Both the position numbers and the translations under genes were made by a program. Below, in pieces: positions 34,967-47,365 of a stretch of 64,000 nt of DNA. The notes below the pieces were generated by a model. It did not search any database and had not been told where the DNA came from. It saw only the letters and a list, made by a program, of their open reading frames with translations. This stretch comes from Capitulum mitella (Eukaryota > Arthropoda > Thecostraca > Pollicipedomorpha > Pollicipedidae), in assembly GCA_030062745.1 (NCBI GenBank), contig CP099849.1:14234144-14298143 (forward strand), in the 5' to 3' direction. Every line of letters starts with the position of its first letter. The first letter of the stretch is position 1.

Positions 34967-36180
34967 CCCTATTCCTGGCAAAGGGCTGAATCCGCCCCCC
35001 CCCTGGTTTTGGCTTGCCAATTCCAGGATTTTTAACGCAGCTTCACGAAACTTGGTCACTTTTCCTAGCTATCCCTAGCTTTGTCTACGTGCCGTGACAA
35101 AACTTCAAAATTCTATTTTGCTCAGGGGCGGAACTAAGCAACGTTTTTGGGGAAGCACCTCATGTCATTTTTGGCCATGTTGAGGATAAAAGGAAAATGT
35201 CTGACAAAAACAGCGTTTTTAAGATAGAACTTAAAACTTTATATGGATGTATAGCTAAATAGTTGGGCAATGCGCAGATGTAATTTTGTTTAACTGAGGT
35301 CACGTTACAAGGTCAGGTCAAGGTCAAAAGTCAGAATTTGGTTTCATTTCAATAATTTCTGCGCTGTCTTTTCACATGCCAAACCCGGAATATATATGAC
35401 TAAAAAGGTGCCCTCTACTTGTGTATCAAGTTTCAGCTTGATATCAGGTCGGGTCACGGAGCTATGACCTAAAGTGTCAGTGCGCGTACACTATATCACA
35501 ACAGCCATAAAACGGAATTTTCGAAATAGAGTGAATTCAAATGATTGAAAACGTTTACAGATAATATTAAACGCACGCGACATCATTTCAAGTGACTCCA
35601 AGGTCACTGGAGGTCATTTAAGGTCAAAGGTTGCAAGTTGATCTGAAGAACGTGTGATAATGACAGTTTCCCCTTTTTCATGTCCCTGGCACCGCCTATG
35701 CTAACGTTATACAAACACTGTAATGCGACTTGTACTTCTTGAGCGTAACATGACTAGCAGAAGCCAAAAAATGTTTGTAGCTTGTTTGTTCATTCAGTTG
35801 TTGGAGAACTGTTCCTCCTGTTCTTGAAACCCTGTGAACGCCCATGAATTTTCTCAAAATTTCAGATGTGTGTACCATTAGTAAAAGTCCTATCCATAAT
35901 CTCTCGATTCATGCCAGTTTCATCGAAATCGGTCCATAAACAACGGAGTTATAAGAAGTCAAAAAATACTCCTGATTTTGACGTTTTTGCCCCCCTGTAT
36001 CCACCCCCTTTAGAATTTTGAAAATTTATTTCTATAAAAGTGTAGTTTACCTCATCGCAAATCGATCGCCGTTTGTTGCGATGAAATTTGATGTGTAGTT
36101 CTCGAGATCTCGGGGGGGGGGGAGCAAATCGGCGCCCCTGCCGGGAATCGACCATACCATCTAGCCCTCCGGGAACAGGG
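34967..36180 (+). mobile_element. Family B non-coding transposon, copy 2 (full length)
   Basis: TTAA at 34963-34966 and at 36181-36184. It starts CCCTATTCCTGGC and ends CCGGGAACAGGG. 1,214 bp, no protein. This is the cleanest example of the family with a perfect target duplication. Confidence 0.92.
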
Positions 36181-36184
36181 TTAA

Positions 36185-36335
36185 TATGCCCGCGTGGTAA
36201 CCGAAAGGTCCCTAGTTCGAGTCTGGGTAACAGCGACTTTTCGCCGTCCCCTGCAACAACCAGCGTGAGAGGTTGCAGCGTGAAATGACAGCCGAGAGCA
36301 TGGATGAATAACCCATTAACCAACCAGCTGTACAC
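36185..36335 (+). repeat. tRNA-derived SINE-like fragment
   Basis: Directly after family B copy 2: GGTAACCGAAAGGTCCCTAG and GTTCGAGTCTGGG look like the 3' half of a tRNA-related head with a B box. The 5' half is absent, perhaps cut by the neighbouring insertion. Weak call. Confidence 0.35.
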
Positions 36336-36339
36336 TGAT

Positions 36340-38125
36340 CCAGGAAGCGAAATCTTATTTCAAATCTGGTGTCAGTCTCAGGCTAGTCTCCGTGGTGCTT
36401 CAAGACACATGACAATTTTGTGACACCATGACGGCTTTGCCCTGTAGCCCTGTTGCCTTCTGTAGCCGCAGTTGTTTAAGTTCAGGCGCAGTCTTCAGTT
36501 AGCTTACTGGCGTGTGTACCACCCACTGGTGAGTAATCAATCTTTTTCCGGTCCGAGCTCTTGATGACGCTTAAATGGCTGGCATCCGTCCCTTAAATGT
36601 AGCTGCCTTCCGGTTGTACATCTTTGAAGATGTGGCCGTCGGTAGCGAAGATAAAACCGTCGGTTGCCAGGCGGTTTATTGTGTGGTGGCGTGCACCAGC
36701 GTCTTTTTGTGGCGGAGCACTTTGGTCGCTTGATGCTTCTTTGATGTTTTTCGGATGTTTTCAGTGGATTAGTGTGCCGAGCTAGTTCAGATGTTCCATT
36801 TCGTCCCGGCTGTTTCTGCTTTATTTACGTACACTGCCGGTTTGAAAGGTATCGATATTGGAGATACCGTAAGCGAAACATGAATGGCAGCGTTCGACGA
36901 AAGATGTTTCATTATTTGCAGTTGGACTGGGAATTGCGCATTATGCTGTTATGGGCGTGCATTTCGACGCAGTGGGAAATTAGCGTAGGAACAAATAGCT
37001 GTCGGACATCCAAACTGTTGTGATAGACTGTTTATCTAGTGCTTTGCACACCCTGCCAGGGAAGCGTTTTTATTGTAAAGGAAGCTTCAACTATGCAGCG
37101 AGCGAAATGAAATTAAACCAGAATGCATAATCAATTTTGTTGCATGCAGCTGCGGTGAGCGGATGCTAGTTTCGTTTTCATCTTTGCCGCTTTTCTCAAT
37201 AACTTGTTGAAACATGCGTAATGTTCAGCAGTATTGTGACGGCCTAACTCATCCTTTCTCCTTTTCAGTGAAGCGTTATTATTGCAAAGTTATCGGGTAA
37301 GGTGCAGCACCAAAACTGAGAGAAGCTATCTTGGATTTCTTTTTTTTTTGAGGGGGAATTGCATTGTGCATTGCATACTTTCTGATGGGTTTAGCGTCCC
37401 ATTGATTTTTTACACACCTTCTGACAATGGCCTGAGTCGGTGGGCTCCGTTTGAGCTGATGGTTTTGCGCCCCGGCTAATCGGACGGCGGCGGCGCGAGG
37501 CGTAAACACGCTGCGTCAGGCCGCGACGGGCCGAGACGCTGCCACTCGTCGCTCGTCTGAGCTGTTCATCTGAACAGAGCGTGGCCAGCAGGCGGGTCAT
37601 GCGTCCCAACGGCAGTTCTTTCCGGCGACGTGCGTGCCGGCTACGCCAGTGAAACGTCCCGGTCCCCATTTCCCTCTGACGCTGGGCTGTTGAACGTGTG
37701 CGCTGTGGACGGAGGCGGGACAAACCGCAGGCCGAAATGTTTCGAGCAAGACAGAAGCACGTCATCCATCTTTTTGACACGAAACTGCCGGTTTTGGAGC
37801 GCATCGGAAATAAGCCCCGTCTGGCAAATCATTTTCGGTTGAGTGCGATATGTTGATCGCATTGTTGCTTGTTCATGCGTTAAGCATATGAACTCACCGC
37901 CTGTTGGAGGTCTCGAAGTCCATTGGCACTTATTTTGTGTTAGTCGTCTTGACACGGACCTAGCTCATAACGTTACGTGTACGGTACCCAAATTAAAGCT
38001 TCGAATTCGTCGTGTTGCTGTGAATAAGAATGGGAAGGAAGGCAAGAGCTCTTATACTGCCGTCCAGTGGGTGTATGGAGCTGATCTGTGTGCATGAGCC
38101 GTTATGTAACTCAGCAGTGCTGCTT
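36340..38125. other. Intronic DNA, no feature recognised
   Basis: Ordinary intronic sequence with a GC-rich patch at 37440-37720. The open frames are short, lack motifs and show no splice pattern. An undetected small exon here cannot be excluded. Confidence 0.35.
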
Positions 38126-38129
38126 GTTA

Positions 38130-38600
38130 ACCCTATTCCCGTATTTTTTTTGGGGGGGGGGCACTTCAGAAGCCCTTCACTGCAGTCTTTACTTGCCATT
38201 TCTAGGGTTTCTGAAGCAGCTTCACGAAACTTGGTGACTTATGTATTATTCCGACGTATTATGCAAAGTTTCCATAGTTTCGTTGTGCCCAGAGACCGAG
38301 GCAGACCAGGTTTTCGGGAGGCACGTCAGGTCATTTTGAGAGAAATATCGCCGCCAAAAAAAATGTTTTTAGATAAAAGCTCATATGAATGTGTAGGGAA
38401 ATAACTAGGAAAATATACGAAGAATGTTTTTGTTGATTTGAGGCCAGTTCACAGGGTCATGGTCAGAAGCCAAAATTTGGTCCATGTACATATGGTTGAC
38501 TCCAATTTTCAGAGTGCAGGACTCGGAACTTACATGACTCAGTAGTGTCTGTAGCAGAGTTTTCTGCTTGACGTGATAATTTGACTATAAGCGACCTCGT
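38130..38600 (+). mobile_element. Family B, diverged left-half copy
   Basis: TTAA and CCCTATTCCCG start the element. The CAGCTTCACGAAACTTGGTGAC block and the GGGAGGCACGTCAGGTCATTTT block follow in family order, with many differences. The right half is not recognisable. Confidence 0.7.
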
Positions 38601-39027
38601 TTGTGCCAAATTTTTCTGTTCTTCAGTGCTTCACTTTTCACAAGTTCTTACCAATTCTTTGTTTAATCATCAGACACACAGGGCTTCCACTTTCACCACC
38701 TATATTCTTGACATCAGACACTGACCACTCACAGCACGTCACCATGTCACGAGCGTCACGTGGTCCATCACATGTTGAGTCGATAGATACATACTGAGCG
38801 AAAACCTGCACTGCGTATGTACTACCTACGAACTTAAGTGATGAAAGGGGATGGTGCAGTTATGATATCATATGCAACCAATCGGGAGGCGTTTTGCATT
38901 CCGAATATTCTGGGAAGACTAGGCTTTAGCCAGTGAACAAGCGTGAGAACGCACGGAATTCAAAGAACTGGCTGATATAAGGCAGAAGCAAGAACTCAGA
39001 GGTTTCCGTGGGTGTAAGTTATTTTAA

Positions 39028-40240
39028 CGCTATTCCCCGCATGGGGCTGAATCCGCCCCCTCGGGTTTCTTTGCTTGCCAATTCCAGGTTTTTTGATACA
39101 GCTTGACGAAATGTGATGACTTTTCCTAACTATTCTTTCTGAGTACTGTGATAGAATTTTGAAATTCTGTTTTGCGCAGGGCGGAGCCAGGCAACGTTTT
39201 TGGGAGGCACCCAGGCCATTTTTGGCCCTGTTGAGGGTAAAAGGAAAATGACTTCGAAAATAGCGTTTTTAAGATAAAACTTAAAATGTTACATGGATGT
39301 ATAGCCCAATAGTCGGGCATGGTCCAAATTCAGTTTTGTTTATCTGAAATCACTGCAAGATCAGGTCAAGGTCAAAAGTCAAAATTCGGCTTTATAGTAA
39401 TAATTTCGGCGCTATTTTTTCAAATGCCAAACCCGGAATAGGTATGACGTAGAAGGGTGCCCTCTACTTGTATATCAAATTTCAGCTTGATATCGAGTCG
39501 GGTCACGGAGCTGTGACCTAAAATGTCAGTGCACGTACCCTATATCACAATAGTCGTTAAATGGAATTTTCGGAATAACGTGAATTAAAATGGTTGAAAA
39601 CGTTTCAAGATAATATTAAATGCACACGGGACCATTCCAAGTGACTCCAAGGTCACTGGAGGTCATTTAAGATCAGAGGTCAAGAGTTGACCTGAAGAAC
39701 ATGTAACCATGACAGTCCCTCCTTTTCATGTCCCTGGCACCGCCTGTGCTAACATTGTACAAACATTGTAATACGATGTGTGCTTCTTTAGCATAACATG
39801 ACTAGCAGAAGCCAAAACAGTGTTTTTGCCTTTTTTGTTCATTCACTTACTGAAAAACTAATCCTCCTGTTTTTGAAATCCAGTGAACGCCTATGAATGT
39901 TCTCAAAATTTCAAATGTATGGACCAGTGGTAAAATTCCCTTCCATAATATCTCAATTCATGCAAATTTCATCAAAATTGGCTCATAAACAACATACATT
40001 ATATAGTTATAAGTTAAAAGAAGTCCAAAAATATCCTCGATTTTGACTTTTTTGCCCCGCTATATGCAACTTTTTCAAAATTTTGGAAACTTCTTTTTAT
40101 AAAAATGTAGTTTACGTCATGGTAAATCGATTGCCGTTCGTTGCGATAAAATCGGATGTGTAGTTCTCGAGATCTGGGGGGGGGTCCGAATCCGCCCCCT
40201 GCCGAGAATCGTCCATACTGCTAGCCCTCCGGGAATAGGG
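39028..40240 (+). mobile_element. Family B non-coding transposon, copy 3 (full length)
   Basis: TTAA at 39024-39027 and 40241-40244. Starts CGCTATTCCCCGC, ends CCGGGAATAGGG. 1,213 bp, all family blocks present, no protein. Confidence 0.92.
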
Positions 40241-40244
40241 TTAA

Positions 40245-40806
40245 GGTTAGAAAAAGGAAGTATCGTTTAACATTACGGATATGATTCAGCGGCACTACGG
40301 AACGATTGAGGTACTTGAGGCGTTAATGCGTTCTCAGACGTCCTCGTCTGATTCCCTTTGGTGCCGACTGTGGGCACTAGAGTTGAAGGCATCCGGTAGC
40401 CTTAGTCTTCAGAACCAAAGGCTTTTGAAGGGAAACTTATACGATTTAGAAAAATGTAGCAAACTTTGAAATTTGAAGGTTTTCTGATAGGGGAACTTCA
40501 GAGCAATGACATGAACTTTGTTACAGTATCCCCTGCATGTGGTCGGAGTTCCAGGCCGGTATCAGGTCGGGTCACGGAGCTATGATCAAAAATGTACGCG
40601 CGAGTACCGTAGGTCACTACGACCATGAACAGAACCTTTAGGGAACATTTGCAAAAAACATAAAATGAACTCAAGGCCATTCCATGGCACGCTGAGGTTA
40701 TTTAAGGTCATATAAGGTCAGAAGGCGTAAATTGATCTGATGAACATGCGACCAAGATGGCTCCGCCTTTTTCGTGTTCCTTGCGTCATCTATGCCAACA
40801 GTATAC
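40245..40806 (+). mobile_element. Family B, diverged partial copy
   Basis: The part from about 40550 matches the family middle: ATCAGGTCGGGTCACGGAGC, then GTACGCGCGAGTACC, TTTAAGGTCA and CCTTTTTCGTGTTCCTTGCG. The first 300 bases are less clear. It follows copy 3 directly. Confidence 0.55.
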
Positions 40807-41269
40807 TATTACGCTCCACCGTCGCCGTCCGCCTCAGGACCTTATCAAGAAGCCAACCGAAAACACTGTCTGGATCCCAGAAATGAGCTTTCTGTTAATT
40901 GTCCTCAGTCGACTAGACGAACAGAAATCCAGCTAACGACGGAGCAACCTGGCTTGCCACAAACAGATCTGTGGCTACATGTCTCCACCATCAAGGACAC
41001 AGAATGAGGAAGGAGTGTGCGCGGAGATGTCAGGAAAAGGAATGCGCCTCAGAGAGTAGTCCTGAGCCAGCGCGCACAGGAAGAATGGGAAGGATACGGA
41101 GTGCGCCTCAGAGTGCAGCCCTGGGCGAGCGCGCACGGGAGCGAGTGGGGAGACCGATTGCCTATCGCTCGCCGACCCGCTACCGAGGTCACGTTGTACG
41201 GGGTCAGTCGGCCAATGAGGGAGAGGGACAAGCGCGGGAAGAAAAAGCGCATGCCAGCAAAGAAAAGTA

Positions 41270-41345
41270 CCACATCTTTAGCCGGGAATCGAACCCGCAG
41301 TGTCGAGCACTTTTCAAACATTTTAGCCCGGCGTCTAGACAAGTG
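41270..41345 (-). repeat. tRNA-like fragment on the minus strand
   Basis: Read on the minus strand, GCGGGTTCGATTCCCGGC is a good T-arm with a B box, preceded by AGTGCTCGACACT. The D-arm and acceptor stem are not convincing, so it is a SINE piece or tRNA relic. Confidence 0.4.
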
Positions 41346-41419
41346 GACGCCGCCGCCGGGCACCTTCCGGCCAATCGCTGGACGTCCTGGGCATTTTGGT
41401 GTTGCCTGCGGCGCAGTCT

Positions 41420-42468
41420 ACCTTAGTTCAGTTCGCGGGGCGGGCAGGGCAGGGAAAGGGGGAAGGGAGGGGAGAGGAAAGGAGAGAAGAAGAGAGTTTG
41501 CGAGCGATCCGCAACTGTTTGCGACATTTGGTGTTCGCGCCCTGAGGGGCAAACACAACAAAAGTCTCCCAGCTCTTTCTTGTGGCGGGCAAGGGAATGT
41601 TGTAGTTACTAACTAGCTTGTGCGGGGCAGCCCTATGTGTGCAGTCTCCATAGGCCGAGAAGAATTCGGTTGTAATTTAACAACTGTCTCAGTTGCGCGA
41701 TTTTTGTGATAAACAAATACATGTTCTGGCCATGTAAAGGTAGCATACAACAATCGAAATCCATATTTTTGTCGCCTCATGTTTCTTCAGGGCACATTGG
41801 ACCTTGTGTAAACCATTCTAGTTCGTGAGAGCTACTGCTCATTGAATTACCAACTCGCTTATAGAAAGAATAGAAAAAAGAGGCACACGCAGGGCGCCAT
41901 ACACTCAGTGTATTGCTCTGTCCAAAACAAATGATCAAAGCATTACGAACCTAAAACACGTACTCTGAATAGAAAAGAGAGTTATGTTTGCTGTGAAGAG
42001 AGGCCCGTGGTGTGAATGAGTGTTTAGGGACCCGGCCCCTAGCAGCTAGCAGGGTCCTGCTAGCTGCTAGGGGAAGGGGGTTCACTGGTTGTCTGGAGAG
42101 GGCCCCATGACGGCCCATAACGGGCCCCTGTCGGCCTCCAGAGGACCCTCTTTTGGTCTGTAAGAAGGGTCCTGCTGGCCAGTAGAGAGGCTCCCCGTCA
42201 GCTTGCAAAGGGGCCCCGCTGGAATATAAAGGGGACCTGCGTGCCTGTAAAGGCGCTGCTGTCGACCTGACGGGTGCGCCTTACATTCGTTGTTTTTTTT
42301 GGCGTCATCGGCAGTCGTTTTACGTCATGATATGATTTTAACCACATACGCCCCAATTGATTGTGAAGGTCCCCAATGGTTCCAAGGGCCTCCTGATCCG
42401 ATTCGGCCCCCTCCTGGGCGGAATCCTGGCTACACCCTTGCTTTCTGACAATCACCAGCCCAGGACAA
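41420..42468 (-). mobile_element. Family C repeat, copy 1 (antisense)
   Basis: About 1.05 kb matching 44453-45527 in reverse complement along nearly its whole length. Landmarks are the purine tract at 41440-41500, the GCAAGGGAATGTTGTAGTTAC block, GCTAGCAGGGTCCTGCTAGC and, at the end, TTGACAATCACC-like sequence (GACAATCACCAGCCCAGG). The middle holds degenerate GGGCCCCTGTCGG units like those at 5640-6377. No protein and no clear terminal repeats. Confidence 0.8.
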
Positions 42469-43089
42469 CCGCCTCGTTCCGCCGCACCGTTTCCATGGCC
42501 GTGACAATTCACCTGGCAAAGGGAAGACCGCGGGTTGCAGTATGGCTTCTAGGCAGGTGGAGGGGGATGAACACGTCCCCCTGGGGTTTTGTGCTTGCCA
42601 ATTTCAGGGTTTTAACCCCCGCAGTGGCAGGGGGTTTTGCACTAACGCGCACTGGAAGGGAGGTCTAAAAGTTCCCCCTTCGATCTGAGAAACGGAAAGA
42701 GCTTGAGACATGAAATTTTGTGGACAAGGTGGGGCTATAATTATTTACATTGTGTGCAATTTTTATGACCCTAGGTCGATATCTCCAAGGTTAAATGAGG
42801 TCTAAAAGGTCAACCTTGGACATTTTCTCGGCCGTAGAGGCCATTCCGTACAACTTTTGGAACGAAACGGGAAAGGGTATTCGTTCGGTCGTTGAAACGC
42901 GGAATTACATTCATTTGGCGTCTTGACTGAGGATTTTGGGTCGAGATCATTTCAGGTCAATGGCCTATGACGTCGTTTTCCATCTTTTGCAGATCAGATT
43001 TCGAACAGCACGGGACAGTTTGATAGTAAATGAGGGCACAACATGTATCTTTTGGCGTATTTGCAGTGAAGGCAGCCGACATCGGCACA

Positions 43090-43590
43090 TTTTGTCACTT
43101 CCAGCGTTTATATTTATTTACGTATGTGTTTGTATATATGTATATACATGTGAGTGTCAATGTGCCAAACGTGTTTTTAGTACAAAGCATAGCGCAAAGC
43201 AAATCTGAACCAGGTCACAAAACAGTTGTCCTTGACCTTTCATGGCCTTGACCTGAAATGACCCTGATATATATGCATGCATAGCTATGTGCGCACATGT
43301 GTTCTTATTAGGGTCTTTGAATGCATATTTCATGCAAATCGACATGTCGCAGAGCAAATCTGGGCCAGGCCACAAGATATTTGACCTTGACCTTTAACGA
43401 CATTGACCTTCACAGACCTTGGTACATGTTAACGTATCAGTGTGCGCACACATGTTTGTATTAGGGTCTTTCAGTGCATATTTCATACAAACTGACATGT
43501 TGCAAAGCAAATCTGGATCACGACACAAGCTGTTTGACCTTGAACTTAGATGACCTTGACCCCTACTGGCCCTGGCGGTGGTCTTGGTAC
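43090..43590 (+). repeat. About 155-bp tandem repeat, three copies
   Basis: The word GC(A)AAGCAAATCTG recurs at 43194, 43349 and 43502. Each unit also carries TGACCTTGACC, a TATTAGGGTCTTT stretch and CATATTTCAT. The units are diverged. Confidence 0.8.
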
Positions 43591-43861
43591 GTCCATCACT
43601 TATGCCCGAATGACATCGCCTGATTGTGTTGACACGGTAGTCTAAAGTAGAACCCTGGTTCTTTCACAAAGCTATCATTTGTCAGCGACAACCGTCGCTT
43701 TCGTCATGTTTGCTGACTTCAAATGCTTGAAACTTCAAAAATTCCCGGCCGATTCCCGATTTTTTTTTTGCGTCGATCGACGAGTCATTCAATTGCCATA
43801 AATGTCACAATGTAGCAGCAACCAGCTCCGATTCATTCTCGAGATACTCAAGAAAACAGGT

Positions 43862-44450
43862 GGGGTGGGGGGGGGTTGGGCACAAAAAGACCTCTCTCTA
43901 GTGCGCGTGTTAACGCAGGTTGATGACATTTAGTGACTTTTCCAAGACATTCGTTCCGCGTGCCATGACAAAATTTCGTAATCATATTTTGCTCAGGGGC
44001 GGAGCCAGGCAACGTTTTTGGGAGGCACCTCAGGCTAATTTGGCGCTCCTGAAGGTATAAGGAAAATGGCTGCACAAAATAGTGTTTTTGAGACGAAACT
44101 TAAAACTTTATATGATTGTATAGGTAAATAGTGGGGCCGGGACACAAATGCGATTTTGTTAATCTGAGGTCACTTCATAAGGTCAGGTCAAGGTCAAACT
44201 TCAGAATTTGCCTTCATAGTAATAATTTTGGCTCTGTTTTCCCAAATGCCAAACTCGGAATACACATGACATAGAAGGATACCCTCTACTTGTGTACCAA
44301 GTTTCAGCTCGATGTCAGATCGGGTCACGGAGCTGTGATTTAAAATGTCAGTGCGCGTATCCTATATCACAACGCCCGTAAAATGCAGTTTTAGAAATAG
44401 AGTAAATTAAAATGATTGGAACGCATTAATGCATCCAGGACATCGCGATG
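43862..44450 (+). mobile_element. Family B, left part of an interrupted copy
   Basis: The family blocks run from GTTAACGCAGG through GGGGCGGAGCCAGGCAACG to AAATAGAGTAAATTAAAATG. The element then breaks at the family C copy. The right part resumes at about 45745, with some of the middle missing. Confidence 0.75.
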
Positions 44451-44452
44451 CA

Positions 44453-45527
44453 TTGTCCTGGACTGGTGATTGTCAAAAGGCAAGGGTGTAGCCAAGATTC
44501 CGCCCAGAAGGGGGCCGAATCGGATCAGGAGGTCCTTGGAACCATTGGGGACCTTCACAATCAATTGGGGGAGTATGTGGTTAAAATCATATCATGGCGT
44601 AAAACGACTGCTGATGACGACCAAAAAAAGCAACGAATGTAAGGCGCACCCGTCAGGTCGACAGCAACGCCTTTACAGGCAGGCAGGTCCCCTTTACGTT
44701 CCGGCAAGACCCCTTTGCAAGCTGGCGGGGAGTCTACTGGCGAGCAGGGCCCTTCTTACAGACCAAAATAGGGTCCTCTGGAAGCTGACAGGGGCCCGTT
44801 ATGGGCCGTCATGGGGCCCTCTCCAGACAAGCAGTGAACCCTCTTCCCCTACAAGCTAGCAGGATCCGTGCTGACCCTGCTCCCAAAACACAGGACCCTG
44901 CTCCCTAAACACCCATTCAGACCACGGGCCTCTCTTCACAGCAAACATAGCTCTCTCGTCTATTCAGAATACGTGTTTTAGGTTCGTAATGCTTTGATCA
45001 TCTGTTTCGGACAGAGCAATACACTGAGATAGTGTATGGCGCCCTGCGGGCGCCTCTTTTTTTCTATTTTTTCTACTAGCGAGTTGGTAATTCAGTGAGC
45101 AGTAGCTCTCACGAACTAGAATGGTCCAAGGTCCAATGTACCCGTAAGAAACATGAGGCGACAAAAAATATGGATTTCGATTGTTGCATGCTACATTTAC
45201 ATGTCCCGAACATGTATTTGTTTATCACAAAAATTGCGCGTTTGAGACAGTTGTTAAATTACAACCGAATTCTTTTCGGCCTATGGAGACTGCATACATA
45301 GGGCTGCCCCGCACAAGCACGTAACACTAGTTGTAACTACAACGTTCCCTTGCCCGCCACAAGAAAAGAGCTGGGAGACTTTTTTTGTGCTTGCCCCTCA
45401 GGGCGCTAACACCAAATATCACAGACAGCTGCGGATCGCTCGCAAACTCTCTTCTTCTCTCCTTTCCTCTCCCCTCTCTTCCCCTTTACCCTGCCCTGCC
45501 CGCTCCGCGAACTGGACTAACGTGCCC
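44453..45527 (+). mobile_element. Family C repeat, copy 2 (sense), inserted in family B
   Basis: Begins TTGTCCTGGACTGGTGATTG and ends near CCGCGAACTGGACTAACG. It is the inverted partner of 41420-42468, with about 2 kb between the two. It separates the left and right parts of a family B copy, which dates it as later than that copy. Confidence 0.8.
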
Positions 45528-45744
45528 CAGCCCGACCTGTCTCACTCGCATGAGAACCAAGCACCTTACCACTCCGCGAACATATCATACATGAGTAACG
45601 AGTCTGCGATAGAACGTAACAGCATAAACAGTGCAAGACGATTTCTACGGTTTAAGTATAATAGGACTAGTAAAAGCTACCACGATATTTTGAACTTTTA
45701 TTTCAGTTCAGCTTTCAGATAGAAAGAAAAAAAAATATTTGCCT

Positions 45745-46075
45745 CCCTTTTCCCAAGCCCTGTGAACGCCTATGAATTTTGTGAAAACTTCAAACGTATG
45801 GGCCAATGGAAAAAGCCCAATCTATTAGCTCTCCATTTACGCCAGTTGTATGAAAAGCGGTCCATAACCATGAAAGTTACAAAAAGTAAAAATACATCCC
45901 CTTTCTGACTTGCGCCCTGTATCCACCCCGCTCAAGATTTCCAGAATTCCTTTGTATAAAAATTTAGTATACATCACGGCGAATCGATTGTCGTTTGTTG
46001 TGGTGAAATAGGACTGGTAGTTCTCGAGATCTCGGGGGGGGGGAGACGAATAAATCCCCCGTACGGGAATGCGTC
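45745..46075 (+). mobile_element. Family B, right part of the interrupted copy
   Basis: Contains CCTGTGAACGCCTATGAATT, the CCATAACCATGAAAG block, GCGAATCGATTG and TTCTCGAGATCTCGGGGG in family order. The terminal GGGAATAGGG is altered. Confidence 0.75.
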
Positions 46076-46379
46076 CTGGCGTGATTGGTGCGTGAATAGG
46101 GCTCAAGCGAAGAGCGTTAAGCGGTTTAAGCTTGCGTCCAGGAACTTGTGACGTATGTGTGTTAGGAAGAGGGTGTACGGAAGCAAAGTTTTCGAGAAGG
46201 GCTGGAGCTCTGGAACTAGCAGATGGCGCCCGTGAATCGGGGTTTTTGTGTCGTGAGAGGGGTTGTGAAAGCTTTGGTACCTCCTATCAGCTGCAGTTGT
46301 GAGCATGTGGGGATGCCAGAGCTGATTTCAGGGGAAGTGAGGGGGGGGGGGAAGGCACCAGAGCTCCTGTATCGTCCGC

Positions 46380-46618
46380 CGGCAGCTGCCGCGCGGTACG
46401 TGTGAGTGCGCGGCAGGAGAGTGTGCTGGAGCCGTGTCGGGCAGGGGCCGTCCTGATTCGACCGAGCCGCAGCGGGCCGCGGGCGTGCCGTCCTGACCGA
46501 CTGCCCAGTCGCTGCTGGTCCGTGCCGTGCCGTCCGTGCCGCCTTTTCAGCGGCGCCGCTCTGTTGGCCGCGTGAGTCTGCGCCTGAGTCGGACGCCTGA
46601 CCGGCTGCCGGTTCGCAG
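46380..46618 (+). promoter_or_regulatory. CpG-rich block before exon 9, possible internal promoter
   Basis: A dense CpG and GC stretch directly upstream of the exon at 46619, unlike the transposon-rich intron before it. The frame of that exon is closed by TGA at 46598, and ATG 46643 follows with a purine at -3 and G at +4. This would fit an internal transcription start giving a short C-terminal form, or the start of a separate gene. No TATA box is seen. Confidence 0.3.
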
Positions 46619-46744
46619 GCGCCCGCCGGGCGGCTCCAGGAAATGGACGACGCTCTGGCTAGGCGGAAGGCGGAGCTGGACGCGGCGAATCAGCTGCTGT
46701 CGCTCCGGGACCGGGAACTGAATGGCCTGAGGGCCGCGATCAAA
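46619..46744 (+). CDS. Large coiled-coil protein, exon 9
   Basis: Acceptor CCGGTTCGCAG, 42 codons (APAGRLQEMDDALARRKAEL...), donor AAA|GTGAGG, phase 0. Coiled coil. Phase and style fit continuation from exon 8 across the 13 kb intron, but the internal ATG at 46643 leaves open a separate start. Confidence 0.7.
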
Positions 46745-47209
46745 GTGAGGACCTCTCGCTGCCGTGGCTATCTCGCCGGCCGTCTCACTTCCCCGAAACG
46801 GAGACGTAGATCGACTCGGATCGACTTGATGGCGCTGTCAGAAGCACCAGATATTCTGATGTCATGCCTTTTTTGAGAATGTTTCCCGCGTGCGAAGTGC
46901 TGGTGTGATGTCTGTTTAAGGTTTGCGTGATCAGAATCTGTTTTATTGCAATGCCAAAATGTATTTGAGGCAGTCATTTTGCATGTTATCGTGTAAGAAT
47001 TGCTTCATTCCGCAGTTTATTTGGTGTACGGGACCCGTGTCCACGCAGAAGCCATCAGATCAGTGAGCTGCTTTATGTTCACGTCTGTTCCATACCAGCC
47101 AGCGGTTTACTGTTGGCGAAAAAGGAGACGTGTGTCGTCGGGATCGGAATTGAAACTCGGACGGTGAAACCCAGTGGTGCCAACGTCCCCATTGCGCCGC
47201 CGTCGGCAG

Positions 47210-47365
47210 GGCCGCGCGAGGGACTGTGAGCTGCTGAGACGAGCCAATGGCGACCTGATGAACCGGCTGCGCCGCTCCGGAGCGGAGCTGCTTCGTCTTC
47301 ATGACCTGTGGCGGGGCTGCGAGGGCGCGCGGCGGCGTCTGGAGGCCGACCTGGCCCGCTCCGAG
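47210..47365 (+). CDS. Large coiled-coil protein, exon 10
   Basis: Acceptor GCCGTCGGCAG, 52 codons (GRARDCELLRRANGDLMNRL...), donor GAG|GTGAGA, phase 0. Highly charged coiled coil, Arg- and Leu-rich. Confidence 0.75.
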
